Assembly (NCBI RefSeq): GCF_964355755.1
Contig: NC_092679.1
Span: 4,218,001-4,282,000 of the forward strand
Length of the DNA stretch: 64,000 nucleotides
DNA from: Antedon mediterranea
Lineage: Eukaryota; Echinodermata; Crinoidea; Comatulida; Antedonidae
Reading direction: 5' to 3'
The translations under genes and the position numbers were made by a program. Of this stretch, positions 19,606 through 32,900 are shown piece by piece. The notes beneath the pieces were generated by a model. The model saw only the letters and a list, made by a program, of their open reading frames with translations, was not told the origin of the DNA and ran no database searches. Each line of letters starts with the position of its first letter. Position 1 is the stretch's first letter.

Positions 19606-22600
19606 ATGGCGAAATCTAAAAAAGATCTGAATGTTTTGGATCTTGATTTATATTCGATTTTAGACGTCCCTCCAGAAGCTACTGAATCAGAAGTATATTT
19701 GACTATATATATTTAATGTTCATTAGTGGCATGATACAAGATTATGCTATAGTGTAGGCTAGACACTTTAGCCTAAATAGGCTAGCTAGTCCTAGGCTAG
19801 GATTAGGCCAAGTTGAGCCGCCGACAAGTTGAGCCGCCGCCAGAAAAACGTTATTTTCTATGAAACGCCAAATGCTAACTTTCGCCGGTGCTCGTTTTTT
19901 ATTTAATAGAAGTTCTATTTTCATTAGGGATAACGAAGTTTATATATTACACTTTTTAGTATAGTATTAAATATTACACTTTAAAGAACTATAATATGAA
20001 AATCTGACTTGTACTTGTAGATTCCAAAATAAAAGACCTAAAACATCACCGAAAATGATCGTTTTTAGCCAAAAATGACGTAAACATGTTGCCCTCTCAG
20101 GTTAAATAATTACATAAAATCACCATTTTTTAGGAAAATATTTTGTGTATTAAAATTGTAAAATTCAATAAAATATGATATTAAAAGATAGTAAATAAAA
20201 AATAATTATTACTTAACCTCATTCGAAGAATATCAATACTCTATTATATTAGTTATTTGGGTAGGCCTACACGTCCACGCGAGACAAATATAGAGTGCAC
20301 GGCATTTTTACCTTGAAAGATTACTTTCCTTTGCTGTGTTGTTTATGGTGGTTCAAACCAACATTGTAGTATGTAATTATATATCATTTATTTTCATGAC
20401 ACAATACACATAAAGACCATGAACTTGTACTAGGACACCGCTCTAATCACTACGCGAAATGTCGTAAAAGACGCGCTGGGCGTTTCATAGAAATTACCTG
20501 CGGCTCAACTTGTCGGCGGCCCAACCGGTCATATGCCCTAGGCTAAACAGTTTTATTTCTAGCTAGCTAGAGAAGTCGGCAGGGAATTTCGATCGTTCAG
20601 AGGGTAGAATGAGCCATCCGAATGAGCCTAGTCTTGGCTAGTAGTAAGACGTGATTTCCAGGTGATTTTTATCATACATCTGGACTAGATTTACCATATA
20701 TACAGTATTAACTATTGTTATATTATATATTTGTACCAAACACATTTTTTCCCTTATCAGATAAAGAAAGCTTACAGAAAGAAAGCTTTGAAATGCCATC
20801 CTGACAAGAACCCAGATGATGCCAAGGCAGGTACTGTAATTAATGTCCTCCAGCCCAGTTTTATTTTAACAGTTTTGTTTGCACCCTCATTTGGCATACA
20901 CCCTTTTTTAAGCCCCTGTTTTTGTATACAAACTATATTCTTAAATAAAGGCATACTAATATTTTTTAAATAAACATAATTCTGTATTACAAATTCAATT
21001 TTATCGGACATAAAGTTTTAATCGTTTTTTAATATTTTTGAAGATTAACATTTAACAACTTTTATTTTTTTTACAGCTGCAGAATGGGAAAAACTTGCCA
21101 AAACTTTAGAAGTATTGATAGATGCAACAGCAAGGGTAAAGTAGTGTCTTTCCTTTACAATAATACTTATTCAAAGACAAAGGCTAAATTTGCTGCTTTT
21201 TTTTATAAAAATAATAAATTAATATAGTTGTGAGATACGAACAATTGTGGACTCCCAAAAATTATAATGTATGATTTCAGTTTTTAATATTTCGGTACTA
21301 ATGGTATTATATGATATTTCTAAGTTAGAATCAAGCAACGTATACCAACTGATATCTTTTACAGGCTGCATATGACAGATTATTAAAAGCAAGAAAAGCT
21401 GTTGAATTAAGAAACAGAACTTTAGATAATAAGAGAAGAAAAATAAAAGAAGGTAACTTTATCTGTTAGTGTTAGTTATTAGTTGGTTTATATACCCATT
21501 TATGGGTGTCTTCACACTAGCTCAATATATACAAACTAATATATACATGTCTATGCATGCTATGCAATCATTTTTATTATACAGATCTTGAAGCTAGAGA
21601 AGCTGCTGTTTATGAAGATGTGAGTGAAAGCCCAGCAGATGCTGCTGCCAGACTTCAACAAGAGGTATGACACGGTACTTTTAGAAAGTAAAGAATAGGC
21701 AGTACTGAATATTATAGTTTAATATTATAATCCATGACATTACTCAATCTTATCGCGGTTTTTGTTGCAGATAATACGTTTACGAGAAGAGGGATCGGAA
21801 CAGCTGAGACGAGAACAAGATGAAATGCAAAAACAACTTGAAAAAGATAATGATATTAATGGTAAGGGATTTTTATTTATCAGTACGACACAAACGATTG
21901 TGCCCTCTATTAAATATAGTCTTCTAAGAACGTTATTATTGCTTTATCTTTGCAGATGAAGAAACTCCAAAATTAAAGGTGAAATGGAAGGCGAAAAAGA
22001 GCGATGAAACTAATGGTGGATATAATTATGGGATGTTGCATAAATTATTTAACAAGGTAATATTTTTATAAATACTTTAAAACACCCCTACTTAAAGGGG
22101 ACACTTTTCCATAAAATAAACATGGACCAATATATGTTTTTTTAACACTACAGCCAACTATTCAGAGGACACTTTGTTTGCCCATATAAGGTCCTTAATA
22201 AATAGCCCTACTGGCAAACATAAAAAAAGAAACAGAACTTACGCGCAATGTCGAATGATGACTAGCATTTAATGACTGTACATTTAATTGCCTTAATTTT
22301 AGTATGACTTTAATTTTCATGTAAAAAAAAATTAATTAAAATTACACTTTCTAATATTCTTTTAGTATGGTGAAGTAACAACGTTGTTAATCTCAACTAA
22401 AAAGAAAGGTAGTGCTATTGTGGAATACAGCTCAGCAAACAGTGCAGTAAGTATTTATTGATTATTCAAATATTTGAAATAATTTGAAAAAACTAAATTT
22501 AATTGATGATATTTATAAAAAACACTGCAATACTAGAAACTGAGAAACTATTTGCCCTAGAGTGGGTTGGGTGGTGACCAAGCTTAGGAAAATCCCACCT

Positions 22601-23400
22601 TTTTTGGAGTATTAACAATCTGTTTCATATGATAGAGTTTATTGAATTAATTATTTTAAAGAAAGAATAACTTAAAAGTGCAAATTATAACTCTTAATTT
22701 TTCTAATTTTCTTACCAATATCTTTTTTTAGTTGAATGCTGTACAACTTGAACAAGGACTTGTATCCAATCCTCTCCAGATCATGTGGCTTGCTGGCAAA
22801 CCATCATCTACAGTTCAACCATCAGTGTGTATCATTTTTTAATAAACTAATCCTCAGCAATTTCATGCATTTTGAATTAATAGAAAGGACTTCAAGGGCC
22901 TACCATTTGTAAAATAATGTGCTGACATTATGTTCTATTCTTTAAATTGTAATTGACCCCGATCAGGGGTCGGTCACTCAAGTATCATTTGATCATCAAT
23001 ATCATAATAACAATTGTAAAATATACTGATCATTCGTAACTCATTAAGTGAGAGTCCAATTTTATTTCCCAAAAAATTGTTATGGTCACATAAATGTTCC
23101 TCTAATGACCTTTTAAACTTTTTTATTCATTAGACCATAGACTGTGAACTTGCAGTTCTTACTAAGCTAAAAGAAGCGCAGCAACGAAAGAGAGAAGCAG
23201 AGACTGTTGCGAATTTTGAAGAAGAAACGTTTAAAAAAAGACATGATATGACAAACTCTACATCAGATGCTAATACTAGCAGTTTTCAGAAATCAAATTT
23301 AAACACTGCAATGGACTTTGAGAATTTAGCTGCAAGAAACATGCGTCAAGCCGAAGAAAGAAGAAAAATTATTGAAGAAATGGAAAGAAATGACCGATAG
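19606..23400 (+). CDS. DNAJC17: DNAJC17-like J-domain and RRM protein
   Basis: Ten exons: 19606-19692, 20761-20830, 21077-21135, 21365-21452, 21585-21664, 21771-21861, 21956-22056, 22366-22446, 22732-22824, 23134-23400; 338 aa (human about 304). The N-terminal J domain has [17 protein letters not shown], then [20 protein letters not shown] with the HPD triad at residues 42-44, needed to stimulate Hsp70. A charged helical linker (residues about 75-165) leads to an RRM-like domain ([29 protein letters not shown]) and a basic/acidic C-terminal helix ending MERNDR. DNAJC17 is linked to splicing in other eukaryotes. It is head-to-head with the selenoprotein gene; AATAAA lies at 23411. Confidence 0.93.
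19812..20525. mobile_element. 714-bp inverted-repeat element in DNAJC17 intron 1
   Basis: The left end repeats GTTGAGCCGCCG twice and continues to TTTCTATGAAACGCC; the right end has the inverse (GGGCGTTTCATAGAAATTAC ... CGGCTCAACTTGTCGGCGG). The inverted termini are about 45-50 bp. I see no transposase. Confidence 0.75.
22077..22215. repeat. GGGGACAC-type dispersed repeat in DNAJC17 intron 7
   Basis: TTAAAGGGGACACTTTTCC, then ACACTACAGCCAACT and CTTAATAAATAGCCC; same family as 12488, 17685 and 34005. Confidence 0.5.
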
Positions 23401-23699
23401 CAAACATGATAATAAATTTTTTTTTTGTAACTAAACAATGTTATTTATAGTTTGATTATTTTGTTTAATGTTTCAATCTGAAATTAAAGTTTCATCATTT
23501 ATTTAAATAATTGTTTCTATATGTTTACAAAAACCTATGTCAAAAAGATAATTAACTCCCAATGCAATCACGTTCAAAAGTTACACTACTGGCAAGACTG
23601 ATAAGATAATGATACAGCAGGCATCACATTATCAAGTTACTAAAAGTAATCAGGGTTATACTAGCAGCAACAGAAATACAGTATAATGTTACACACATA

Positions 23700-23932
23700 T
23701 ATTGCGCTTTTGGCGCTTCATACTTAGTTAGTTACGCTTGAGCGAGTTTCCTGTGTTGTGACGTCGTGTGTGTTGACTTGCCTGGGCGCGCTCTTTCCGC
23801 GAAAAAAAAACAAACCACCACCGAGTGTGTGACACATGTTCTTGGATTGGTGGTCGATTAGTTGGGCCTAGGCTAGACCGAAAGCTACATATTTCTTGTT
23901 TAAGAAGAAGACAAATTATATTGTATTCCGAA
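23700..23932 (+). promoter_or_regulatory. PARP1 upstream region with E2F- and CRE-like sites
   Basis: TTTTGGCGC (23708-23716) matches the E2F consensus, TGACGTCG (23759-23766) resembles a CRE, and TTTCCGCGAAA lies near 23795. Placement within 230 bp of the PARP1 start codon makes a promoter likely; none of this is tested. Confidence 0.4.
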
Positions 23933-26900
23933 ATGTCTGACAGTGATCATGACTTTCCATATAGAGTGGAATATGCAAAAAGTGGTAGAGCTAGCTGTAA
24001 ATTGTGTAAAGATACGATAGGAAAAGAAAGCCTTCGACTGGCTAGGATGATACAGGTAAGAAGTTTTATGAGGCGGCTAGCTAACTAGGCTAGCCTAGGT
24101 CCAAATGCTGCATGTGCTACCTGACACTGACAGTTTGGCCTAGGCCTACTGCTGATTGATTCGTGGGTGGAGGATTCCTCCATTGTTTGTGGAACTGATC
24201 TTACAATTTGCCAAATTTTACAACATTTTTATTAATAATATTGTAATTTAGTTATTCTAATAAAAAAGTGCATGCTAAATAAATAAAGCCTAAATAAAAG
24301 GCTTTTAAACAATTTAAATAACAGTAAAACCTAAAAGTTAAATTATTTTGCACTAGCGAGGTTTTTTATGTAATGTACAGTAACTAGGCCTACATTAAAT
24401 GATTTATTGCTCATAATTTTGTATTTTATGTTTTGTTTATATTTCATGTGACTACTACATAAATAAAATAGTGTTTTATAGTTTGTGAAAAAAAGAAAAT
24501 ATTGACTTATTTATAACAAGTTATATAATTGAAATTATTAATAGTGTTTTCATTAATACAGTCTCCTGTTTTTGATGGAAGAATACCCAACTGGTATCAT
24601 TTCGGGTGCTTTTGGAAGAAGTCAACAGTTCAGAACTTTACTGATATTGGTATGCTAGTGTATTCTTTACTGATATTGGTATGCTAGTGTATTCTTTACT
24701 GATATTGGTATGCTAGTGTATTCTTTACTGATATTGGTATGCTAGTGTATTCTTTACTGATATTGGTATGCTAGTGTATTCTTTACTGATATTGGTATGC
24801 TAGTGTATTCTTTACTGATATTGGTATGCTAGTGTATTCTTTACTGATATTGGTATGCTAGTGTATTCTTTACTGATATTGGTATGCTAGTGTATTCTTT
24901 ACTGATATTGGTATGCTAGTGTATTCTTTACTGATATTGGTATGCTAGTGTATTCTTTACTGATATTGGTATGCTAGTGTATTCTTTACTGATATTGGTA
25001 TGCTAGTGTATTCTTTACTGATATTGGTATGCTAGTGTATTCTTTACTGATATTGGTATGCTAGTGTATTCTTTACTGATATTGGTATGCTAGTGTATTC
25101 TTTACTGATATTGGTATGCTAGTGTATTCTTTACTGATATTGGTATGCTAGTGTATTCTTTACTGATATTGGTATGCTAGTGTATTCTTTACTGATATTG
25201 GTATGCTAGTGTATTCTTTACTGATATTGGTATGCTAGTGTATTCTTTACTGATATTGGTATGCTAGTGTATTCTTTACTGATATTGGTATGCTAGTGTA
25301 TTCTTTACTGATATTGGTATGCTAGTGTATTCTTTACTGATATTGGTATGCTAGTGTATTCTTTACTGATATTGGTATGCTAGTGTATTCTTTACTGATA
25401 TTGGTATGCTAGTGTATTCTTTACTGATATTGGTATGCTAGTGTATTCTTTACTGATATTGGTATGCTAGTGTATTCTTTACTGATATTGGTATGCTAGT
25501 GTATTCTTTACTGATATTGGTATGCTAGTGTATTCTTTACTGATATTGGTATGCTAGTGTATTCTTTACTGATATTGGTATGCTAGTGTATTCTTTACTG
25601 ATATTGGTATGCTAGTGTATTCTTTACTGATATTGGTATGCTAGTGTATTCTTTACTGATATTGGTATGCTAGTGTATTCTTTACTGATATTGGTATGCT
25701 AGTGTATTCTTTACTGATATTGGTATGCTAGTGTATTCTTTACTGATATTGGTATGCTAGTGTATTCTTTACTGATATTGGTATGCTAGTGTATTCTTTA
25801 CTGATATTGGTATGCTAGTGTATTCTTTACTGATATTGGTATGCTAGTGTATTCTTTACTGATATTGGTATGCTAGTGTATTCTTTACTGATATTGGTAT
25901 GCTAGTGTATTCTTTACTGATATTGGTATGCTAGTGTATTCTTTACTGATATTGGTATGCTAGTGTATTTCAATCTAATAATAATATGACAAAGTAACAT
26001 TCATTTAGTTTAGTACAAAGGTAAAATAATGAAATTTAAGTTTCAAGGTAAAATGTAACCGATAATTTTTATCTAATTTTAACAATTTTTAGCCTCTTAA
26101 CTTTTTGTGTGTGTTTTTGTAAATTGTATTTTATATTTTTGTATTTTGCCAGTTTTCAAATCACATTTCTGTTTTTTAAATGGACAATAAAGTATATATG
26201 ACTATGACTATGACTACATTTTTATGATGGTATGTGGAAACTTTAGAAACGGCAAATTAATGTTTTATTAATTTGCCTAAATACCGAAATGTGCTGATAA
26301 AACTGTAACATCAAACTATATAGATGTTCTATTGAACTGAAGGCTAAAATATGTAGCTTATTTGATCAACTGTTATAGTACAAATATAGAGTATCACGGT
26401 GCTGACGTCACGACGGTAAGTGGTGCTGCATGGTTTTTAGCGCAACCAAAAATGCGTTCAGCCTGCCTGAGTGACTCCAAGATCACCAATGGTTTGCAGT
26501 AGGCTTATTGAAGTAGTCATTTTAAAACTTAATAATTTTCAATAAAAACAAACTAAAATTTCATAAAATCATTAAATATTTGTTTTTAATAATCTACTTA
26601 TTCTTCAACTACAGTTTAAGTTTAAAAAAATCAAGCTATGGTACATAATTTGATAGAAATACAGATTTTTACTGTTTATCAACATAGTAGCGCTAAACGC
26701 ATTTTTTGGTTGGCTAGCAATCATGCAGCGCCCTCTATCGTTGTGACGTCCCACCATGATACTCTATAGGCTTATAAAGTTATTCTCATTTCCTGTATCT
26801 TATTACATACTAACTATCAATTAAATTAATTTGTAATACATATACCACCAGCATTATAAAGTCGGGGAAGAGTGAAATTTCATTATTTCTTGATAAGATA

Positions 26901-29900
26901 CTGGCATAGGTTAATATTACTAAAACAATTATCCATGGTCTATAGTTTACTGGATGATACAGTTGATTCCTTTGTCAATTTGTTTATTTTATTTATTTAT
27001 TTGGGTGGCTTCACCTTTGGAATGTTTGGCACTCACAAAAACTGTTGTGCTACCAAAGACTAATCAACAAACTGAAATAGGTTAATTAAATAAAATAATA
27101 AAATAGTTTTTATTTTGTATCTGTTTTTTTATTTATTTTTATCTGTTGAATGACTGTCTATCTGTATATAGAACGCACCGTGTATGAACGGGTGCCACTT
27201 GTGTGGTTTCAATAAATTATTATTATATTTTTTATAATATGTGTATGTAAGTTAATACAGTAGTCAGAGTGTGCATAGTTAGCAGTAATACTTCTGAGGA
27301 AATGTTATTACTTTCTTGTTCTAAAGCAAACCCACTAGCAATAGCATGCATATTAGATTGGCTAATCAAGCCTCAAGTACTTGACTTTAACAGTTACGTA
27401 ATTATAAAAATCTACTACTGCTACTAGCAAATTGGCAGTTTGCTCCGAGAGTAAACTTCAAGCCCTGCTTCTTTATTTTTTGCACAGGTGGTGTTGACAA
27501 CATTCGTTGGGAGGATCAGGAGAAAATAAAAGCCAAGTTATCAGCGATTGATTCTGGTGGAGCTGCCACCAAGGGTAAAGGAAAAAAGGGGTCAATTAAT
27601 CAACTACCTGACTTCACCGTAGAATATGCAAAATCAAACCGAAGCAAATGCAGAGCATGTGAGGACAAGATAGAAAAGGTACATCATTAGATTTGTAATA
27701 TAATCAAGCTTGTTTAACTACAACCCATTACATCCTAAAGCTCTTGTCTACACTATCAAACAAAAAATGTGATGTGATTGTGATTGTAGAAAGGAATAGT
27801 TAAAATAAAAGAAAATAATGAAAAAAGTGGATAATACATATAAAAGTATATATATATATATATTTGACCGAATTGTTTCGATCAAATCGTACTAAAGATT
27901 AAAGAAAGTACAAGAAAATAACAGAACAGAATAACAAGAGAATATATATTTGGATGAAGTGTAAAATCATTGTATTGATCATTTGAGAATGAAATGAATA
28001 AAATAGTGGTTAACGCCACAAAAGAGAAAAAAAAAAATGTGATGTGCCCATATGTAGATGATGTCATACCATATTAAAAATTGTCGCCAAACTAGTTTGA
28101 TAGTGTAGACTCTGTCTACACTATCAAATCTTATAGTATGTGACAAAAAAGTGTGATGTGCCCAAATAAAGTAGTGATATGCTTAAATATGGTAGTGATA
28201 TGACATCATCATGTCCATATATTGACACATAAAGTTTGATAGTGCTTTAAGACAAACTGGTAGAGTTAGGGTGTTGTGGCTTACATAGATGACACATTTT
28301 GTGTCTGTACATTCAATGCTTTTAGTGTACAATTAACTGTTTTACTAGAAAACAATTGAGTGTACCATTTTAGTGTACGAATCTGATGTAATTCAGCGTT
28401 GTATCCAATCAGAATGTTTCCTATGATGATACCAAGAAGCATTCTGAAGAACGAAAGGGCTTAATTTTTACTACTTTAATTAAATACATCTCCTGGATTT
28501 GGTGCGTCCATTCCCTTACCGATGATGTCATTACAATCATGTCTCCTTCAGACCCAAACATTTGTTATTTTGACTTTACTTGTAGGACACTGTACGTATC
28601 TCAAAAGAGGACTACGAGATGGCGGCAGAAAAGAACATTCCCGGTCCTGTTGCCTTGTGGCATCACATCGACTGCTTCGTCGATCCTGGCAGACTAGAAG
28701 AGCTGGGGTGGAAGGACACGTACTCCGGTGAACAGTTAACTGGCTTCAAAAGACTTAAAGCGGAGGATCAGAAGATTTTAAAAAAGAAGCTAGCACCGTA
28801 AGTAAGATTGAAAATATTTGGGATTATTAATATTAATTATTATTTATACTGGGTAGCCTCTTCAGTAAAAGACTGTTCTCCCAGTGTATAGTACTATGAT
28901 GAGTTTGTGGCAGTGGCTGTGTATGAACTAGTACACCGTTGTGACCCCCTACTTGTCTCGAAAGATGTACTAGGTTTATTAAAGTGCACATGTACCAGAT
29001 GTGTACACTGGACCTACAAGAAGACTCGTTCTACAACCAGAACCATGGAGCACCGATGTTATGGCTACGTATTACGGTTCCGCTGTCTTAACCACTCGGT
29101 CACTCACTCAGGATTTAGACATGGATATTGTCAAAACATAACTTAACAGATTATTACGTACAGTATGTATTACACTGCTGCAGTGAGGCTATTGTATTTT
29201 TAACCAGAAGATTATTATGGGTTCCATAAATGTAAACGTCTAGTTTGGGTATTGTGCCTGGAAAATAATGTGTTTTTTCCATGTCTGGATGAACATTTTT
29301 TCTACATTTTTAAATCAGTTATATTTTGTTTTTACAGAAAGAGAAAAATAAAGGATGAAACAGATTCAGTTCCTAACAAAAAGATAAAGAAGGAACTAGA
29401 TGAACGAGAACAACAAATGAAGGTCAGTTAAATATTTTATTACAACCAAAAAAACTTCAGTCTTTCCCCCCCCCCCCAAAAAATATAAAATTGATTAAAA
29501 AATGTTTGTTTTGTTTTTATTTTTCAATAGACTAGTATGTATTTATGTAATGTTGCATTTTCTAGTGTCTAGTCTTATTACCAAGCTTGTTGGCCTACAG
29601 TTAGTAGTACGGTACTCAACTGTTTAGTTTAGTAAAGCAGGCTTAATTATCGATGATGTGCCAAATAAAACATTAAGTGTGTAGTGAAGATATATGTAGA
29701 CAGGATGACGTTTCGATCGAATTGTCGGCGGACTGTTGAAATGTTTACAAAACGGCTAGCAGTACACGTATCATCATAACACGCAACGTACGTTACACAT
29801 GGTTTTCGCGGAATAATCGCTACATGTGTAAACAAACGCGCATCTCCGGTTGCTGCTGATGAGTGTGATTGTTACGCATCGGGCACAAAGTCAATACAGT

Positions 29901-32900
29901 CGCGCGCTTGGGCGATGCGGCCCTACAACAAAGGCGCCGCTTTGATGGATCGTGTTGCATGCCGCGCTCTTGATATTCTCTTGTCATTTTGTATTTTCTT
30001 TTAATTAAGTAAATAACTATAATAAATGTAGAGTGCCGGCAGTAACTAATTTTTTTGAAAAAATGCCAAAAACTGGGAATAAATGTAGAGTGCCAGCAGT
30101 AACTAACCGGAATAAATGTAGAGTGCCGGCAACTACTAACTGTGAATAAATGTAGAGTGCCTACAGTAAATAACTGGGAATAAATGTATAGTGCCGGCAG
30201 TAATTAAATGAGAATAAATGTAGAGTGCCGGCAGTAACTAACTGTGAATAAATGTAGAGTGCCTGCAGTAACTAACTGGGAATAAATTTAGAGTGCCGGC
30301 AGTAACTAACTGGAAACAACTTGAATAATATACTAATAATAACTAATGTGCATGCAATGAGATGATAAATATAGCATAATTTTATTATTTATTTTCTAAT
30401 TATTTAATTTCGCATTCATCAAGAGATCGGTCGACACAAACACTTCACGCACGTGTACCGTGTAGATTTTTGGCTATTTGCCAGTACTGTATTTGTGCCA
30501 AGCCACTATGTACGTTGTGTGCCCGATCGGCCATAAACACCACCCTAACAAGATTCGTTGGGCGTTATTGGTTATCGACGTTTTATTTGTTTGCGAGACA
30601 AAGGGGTGAACTGAAAGGCTATTGTTTTGTTATGTTAGATAATAGCACAGATTTGGCTTTTTTAAGGTTAAGGACAAGGTATTTTGTCTAGGCCTAGGCT
30701 AGGTCTTAGATCTAATAATTTGTGCCGGTCGGGAGCCTGTTTGTGCCGGTCGGAAATTCTGAGTGCCGGACGGGGCCGTCCGGCGCTGACCGGCGTGGTG
30801 AGAACCCTGCTTATATGTAATGTCAGGGCCCTCATAAGAGACAAGACTAGTGAGGGCCCCAGTTATTGTTATATAACTGAATATATGAATAATCTCAATC
30901 ACATACCTCTTTTTTTTTAAACATTTACTACTGTATAACTATATGACATTTACGATCTTATTAGTAACACAAATATTTTATTGAACTATAGATATTCTTG
31001 GCTTTATTTTTTAGGCTCAAAGTCAGTTCTTGTGGACAATTCGAGACCAATTGTATCGACATGTTCCTAATGAAAATCTGAAAGAATTGCTGACGGAAAA
31101 TGGCCAAGAAATTCCTAAAGGAGAATCAAAGGTATGATGCAGTTTTTAGGCTACTTGACTACAGACTGCAGTCTCATGCCTTTCAATGCCTTAAAGCCCC
31201 ATTTAGGCCTTATGTTCCATGTCTAAAAATGTTTACTAAATAGACTATATATATATACTATATTTTATATATATATATATATATATTTATATAAATCCAA
31301 AGGCAAATTACTGAAAAAAAATGACAATGCTGTGGGTATCAGTGGCTGGATCTCAATGGAGATACAAAAATAAAAAGCGAAAAGCTAAATCAAAACGATA
31401 AAGTAAACAGCCAGAAAAGTTAGCAGAGCTTTCGGGCAACACTAGCCCTTCATCAGTGCAAGTGAGGAAATTGGATAACGTCAGAGTATAAAGCTGGCAA
31501 GTGCTGCCTGGGTGGACAGGAATAAAAGAAATATAACAAAGGGAGCCAGGGTGGAGTCTGAATAAGAGTGGAAAACAAAGAAGGTAGCTTGGTAGAGATA
31601 TAAACAATTTTGGAATGAGACTAAAAAACAGCTTAAATGGTGGTTAATATTGAAACTTAAATTTTGGTAGTCAATGGAATAATTTTACCGATCTGGGAGT
31701 ATGTTCCTAATGTTAAGTCCAAAAGGTTTTGTGGTTTTAAGTAGTAATTCCCAGTGGTTTTCTTTGTCTTTGCGAGTTTTGTCGCTCCATTTGACATCGT
31801 GGTCTATTGCAATAACTCTGAAATTTGCAATCGAGTGACCAGCTGAATTAAAATGTTCGGCTACAGGTTGATCAAGCTTTAATGTTTTGATAGCTGATCT
31901 ATGTTGTGTCATTCTCATACGGAGAGTGTTTTTTGTTTCTCCGACGTACTGTTTGCCACAAATATTACAGTATATGAGATAAATGACGTTTTTGGTTAGA
32001 CAATATATATATATTATATAAACAAATCAGGCACTATATATATATATATATATATATACTATATTTTATATATAAACAAATCAGGCACAGAACATTAATT
32101 CTAAACCGCCCGGTGATATACTGAAATTTAATTAATTAATTTGAAACGATAAAGATAAGGAAATCTGTGAGAATGAGAAAAAGTCGCCCCAACCGAGACT
32201 CGAACTCGGACCGCCTGCTTGATATGCAGATGTCCTAACCATTAGACCACTGGGGCTTTCATGGTATTGTTCGAACTCGATTGGATAGCGACTCTTTAAC
32301 ATTCTCGGCGTGGTACGGCGGAACAGCACTAGTCCTCAGTTGTACGCACGCGCACCAGAGATCAAATTGATACGCCCTCATCTTACAGTATTTTTATTCA
32401 CGAGGCGGGATCTCAGAAGAGATACTTTTATATATATAAACAAATCAGGCACAGAACATTAATTCTAAACCGCCCGGTGATATACTGAAATTTAATTAAT
32501 TAATTTGAAACGATAAAGATAAGGAAATCTGTGAGAATGAGAAAAAGTCGCCCCAACCGAGACTCGAACTCGGACCGCCTGCTTGATATGCAGATGTCCT
32601 AACCATTAGACCACTGGGGCTTTCATGGTATTGTTCGAACTCGATTGGATAGCGACTCTTTAACATTCTCGGCGTGGTACGGCGGAACAGCACTAGTCCT
32701 CAGTTGTACGCACGCGCACCAGAGATCAAATTGATACGCCCTCATCTTACAGTATTTTTATTCACGAGGCGGGATCTCAGAAGAGATACTTTTATATATA
32801 TAAACAAATCAGGCACAGAACATTAATTCTAAACCGCCCGGTGATATACTGAAATTTAATTAATTAATTTGAAACGATAAAGATGAGGAAATCTGTGAGA

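Noticed and set aside
20731-20973. 80-codon open frame overlapping the DNAJC17 HPD exon
   Set aside because: Only 20761-20830 is exon; the rest reads into the intron after a good GT donor.
24636-25969. CRISPR array (29-bp repeats)
   Set aside because: Repeats are contiguous with no spacers, and lie in an intron of a eukaryotic gene; this is a minisatellite.
32132-32693. Two identical 65-codon minus-strand open frames containing [14 protein letters not shown]
   Set aside because: They are translations through the tRNA-like sequence in the 364-bp tandem repeat, not proteins.
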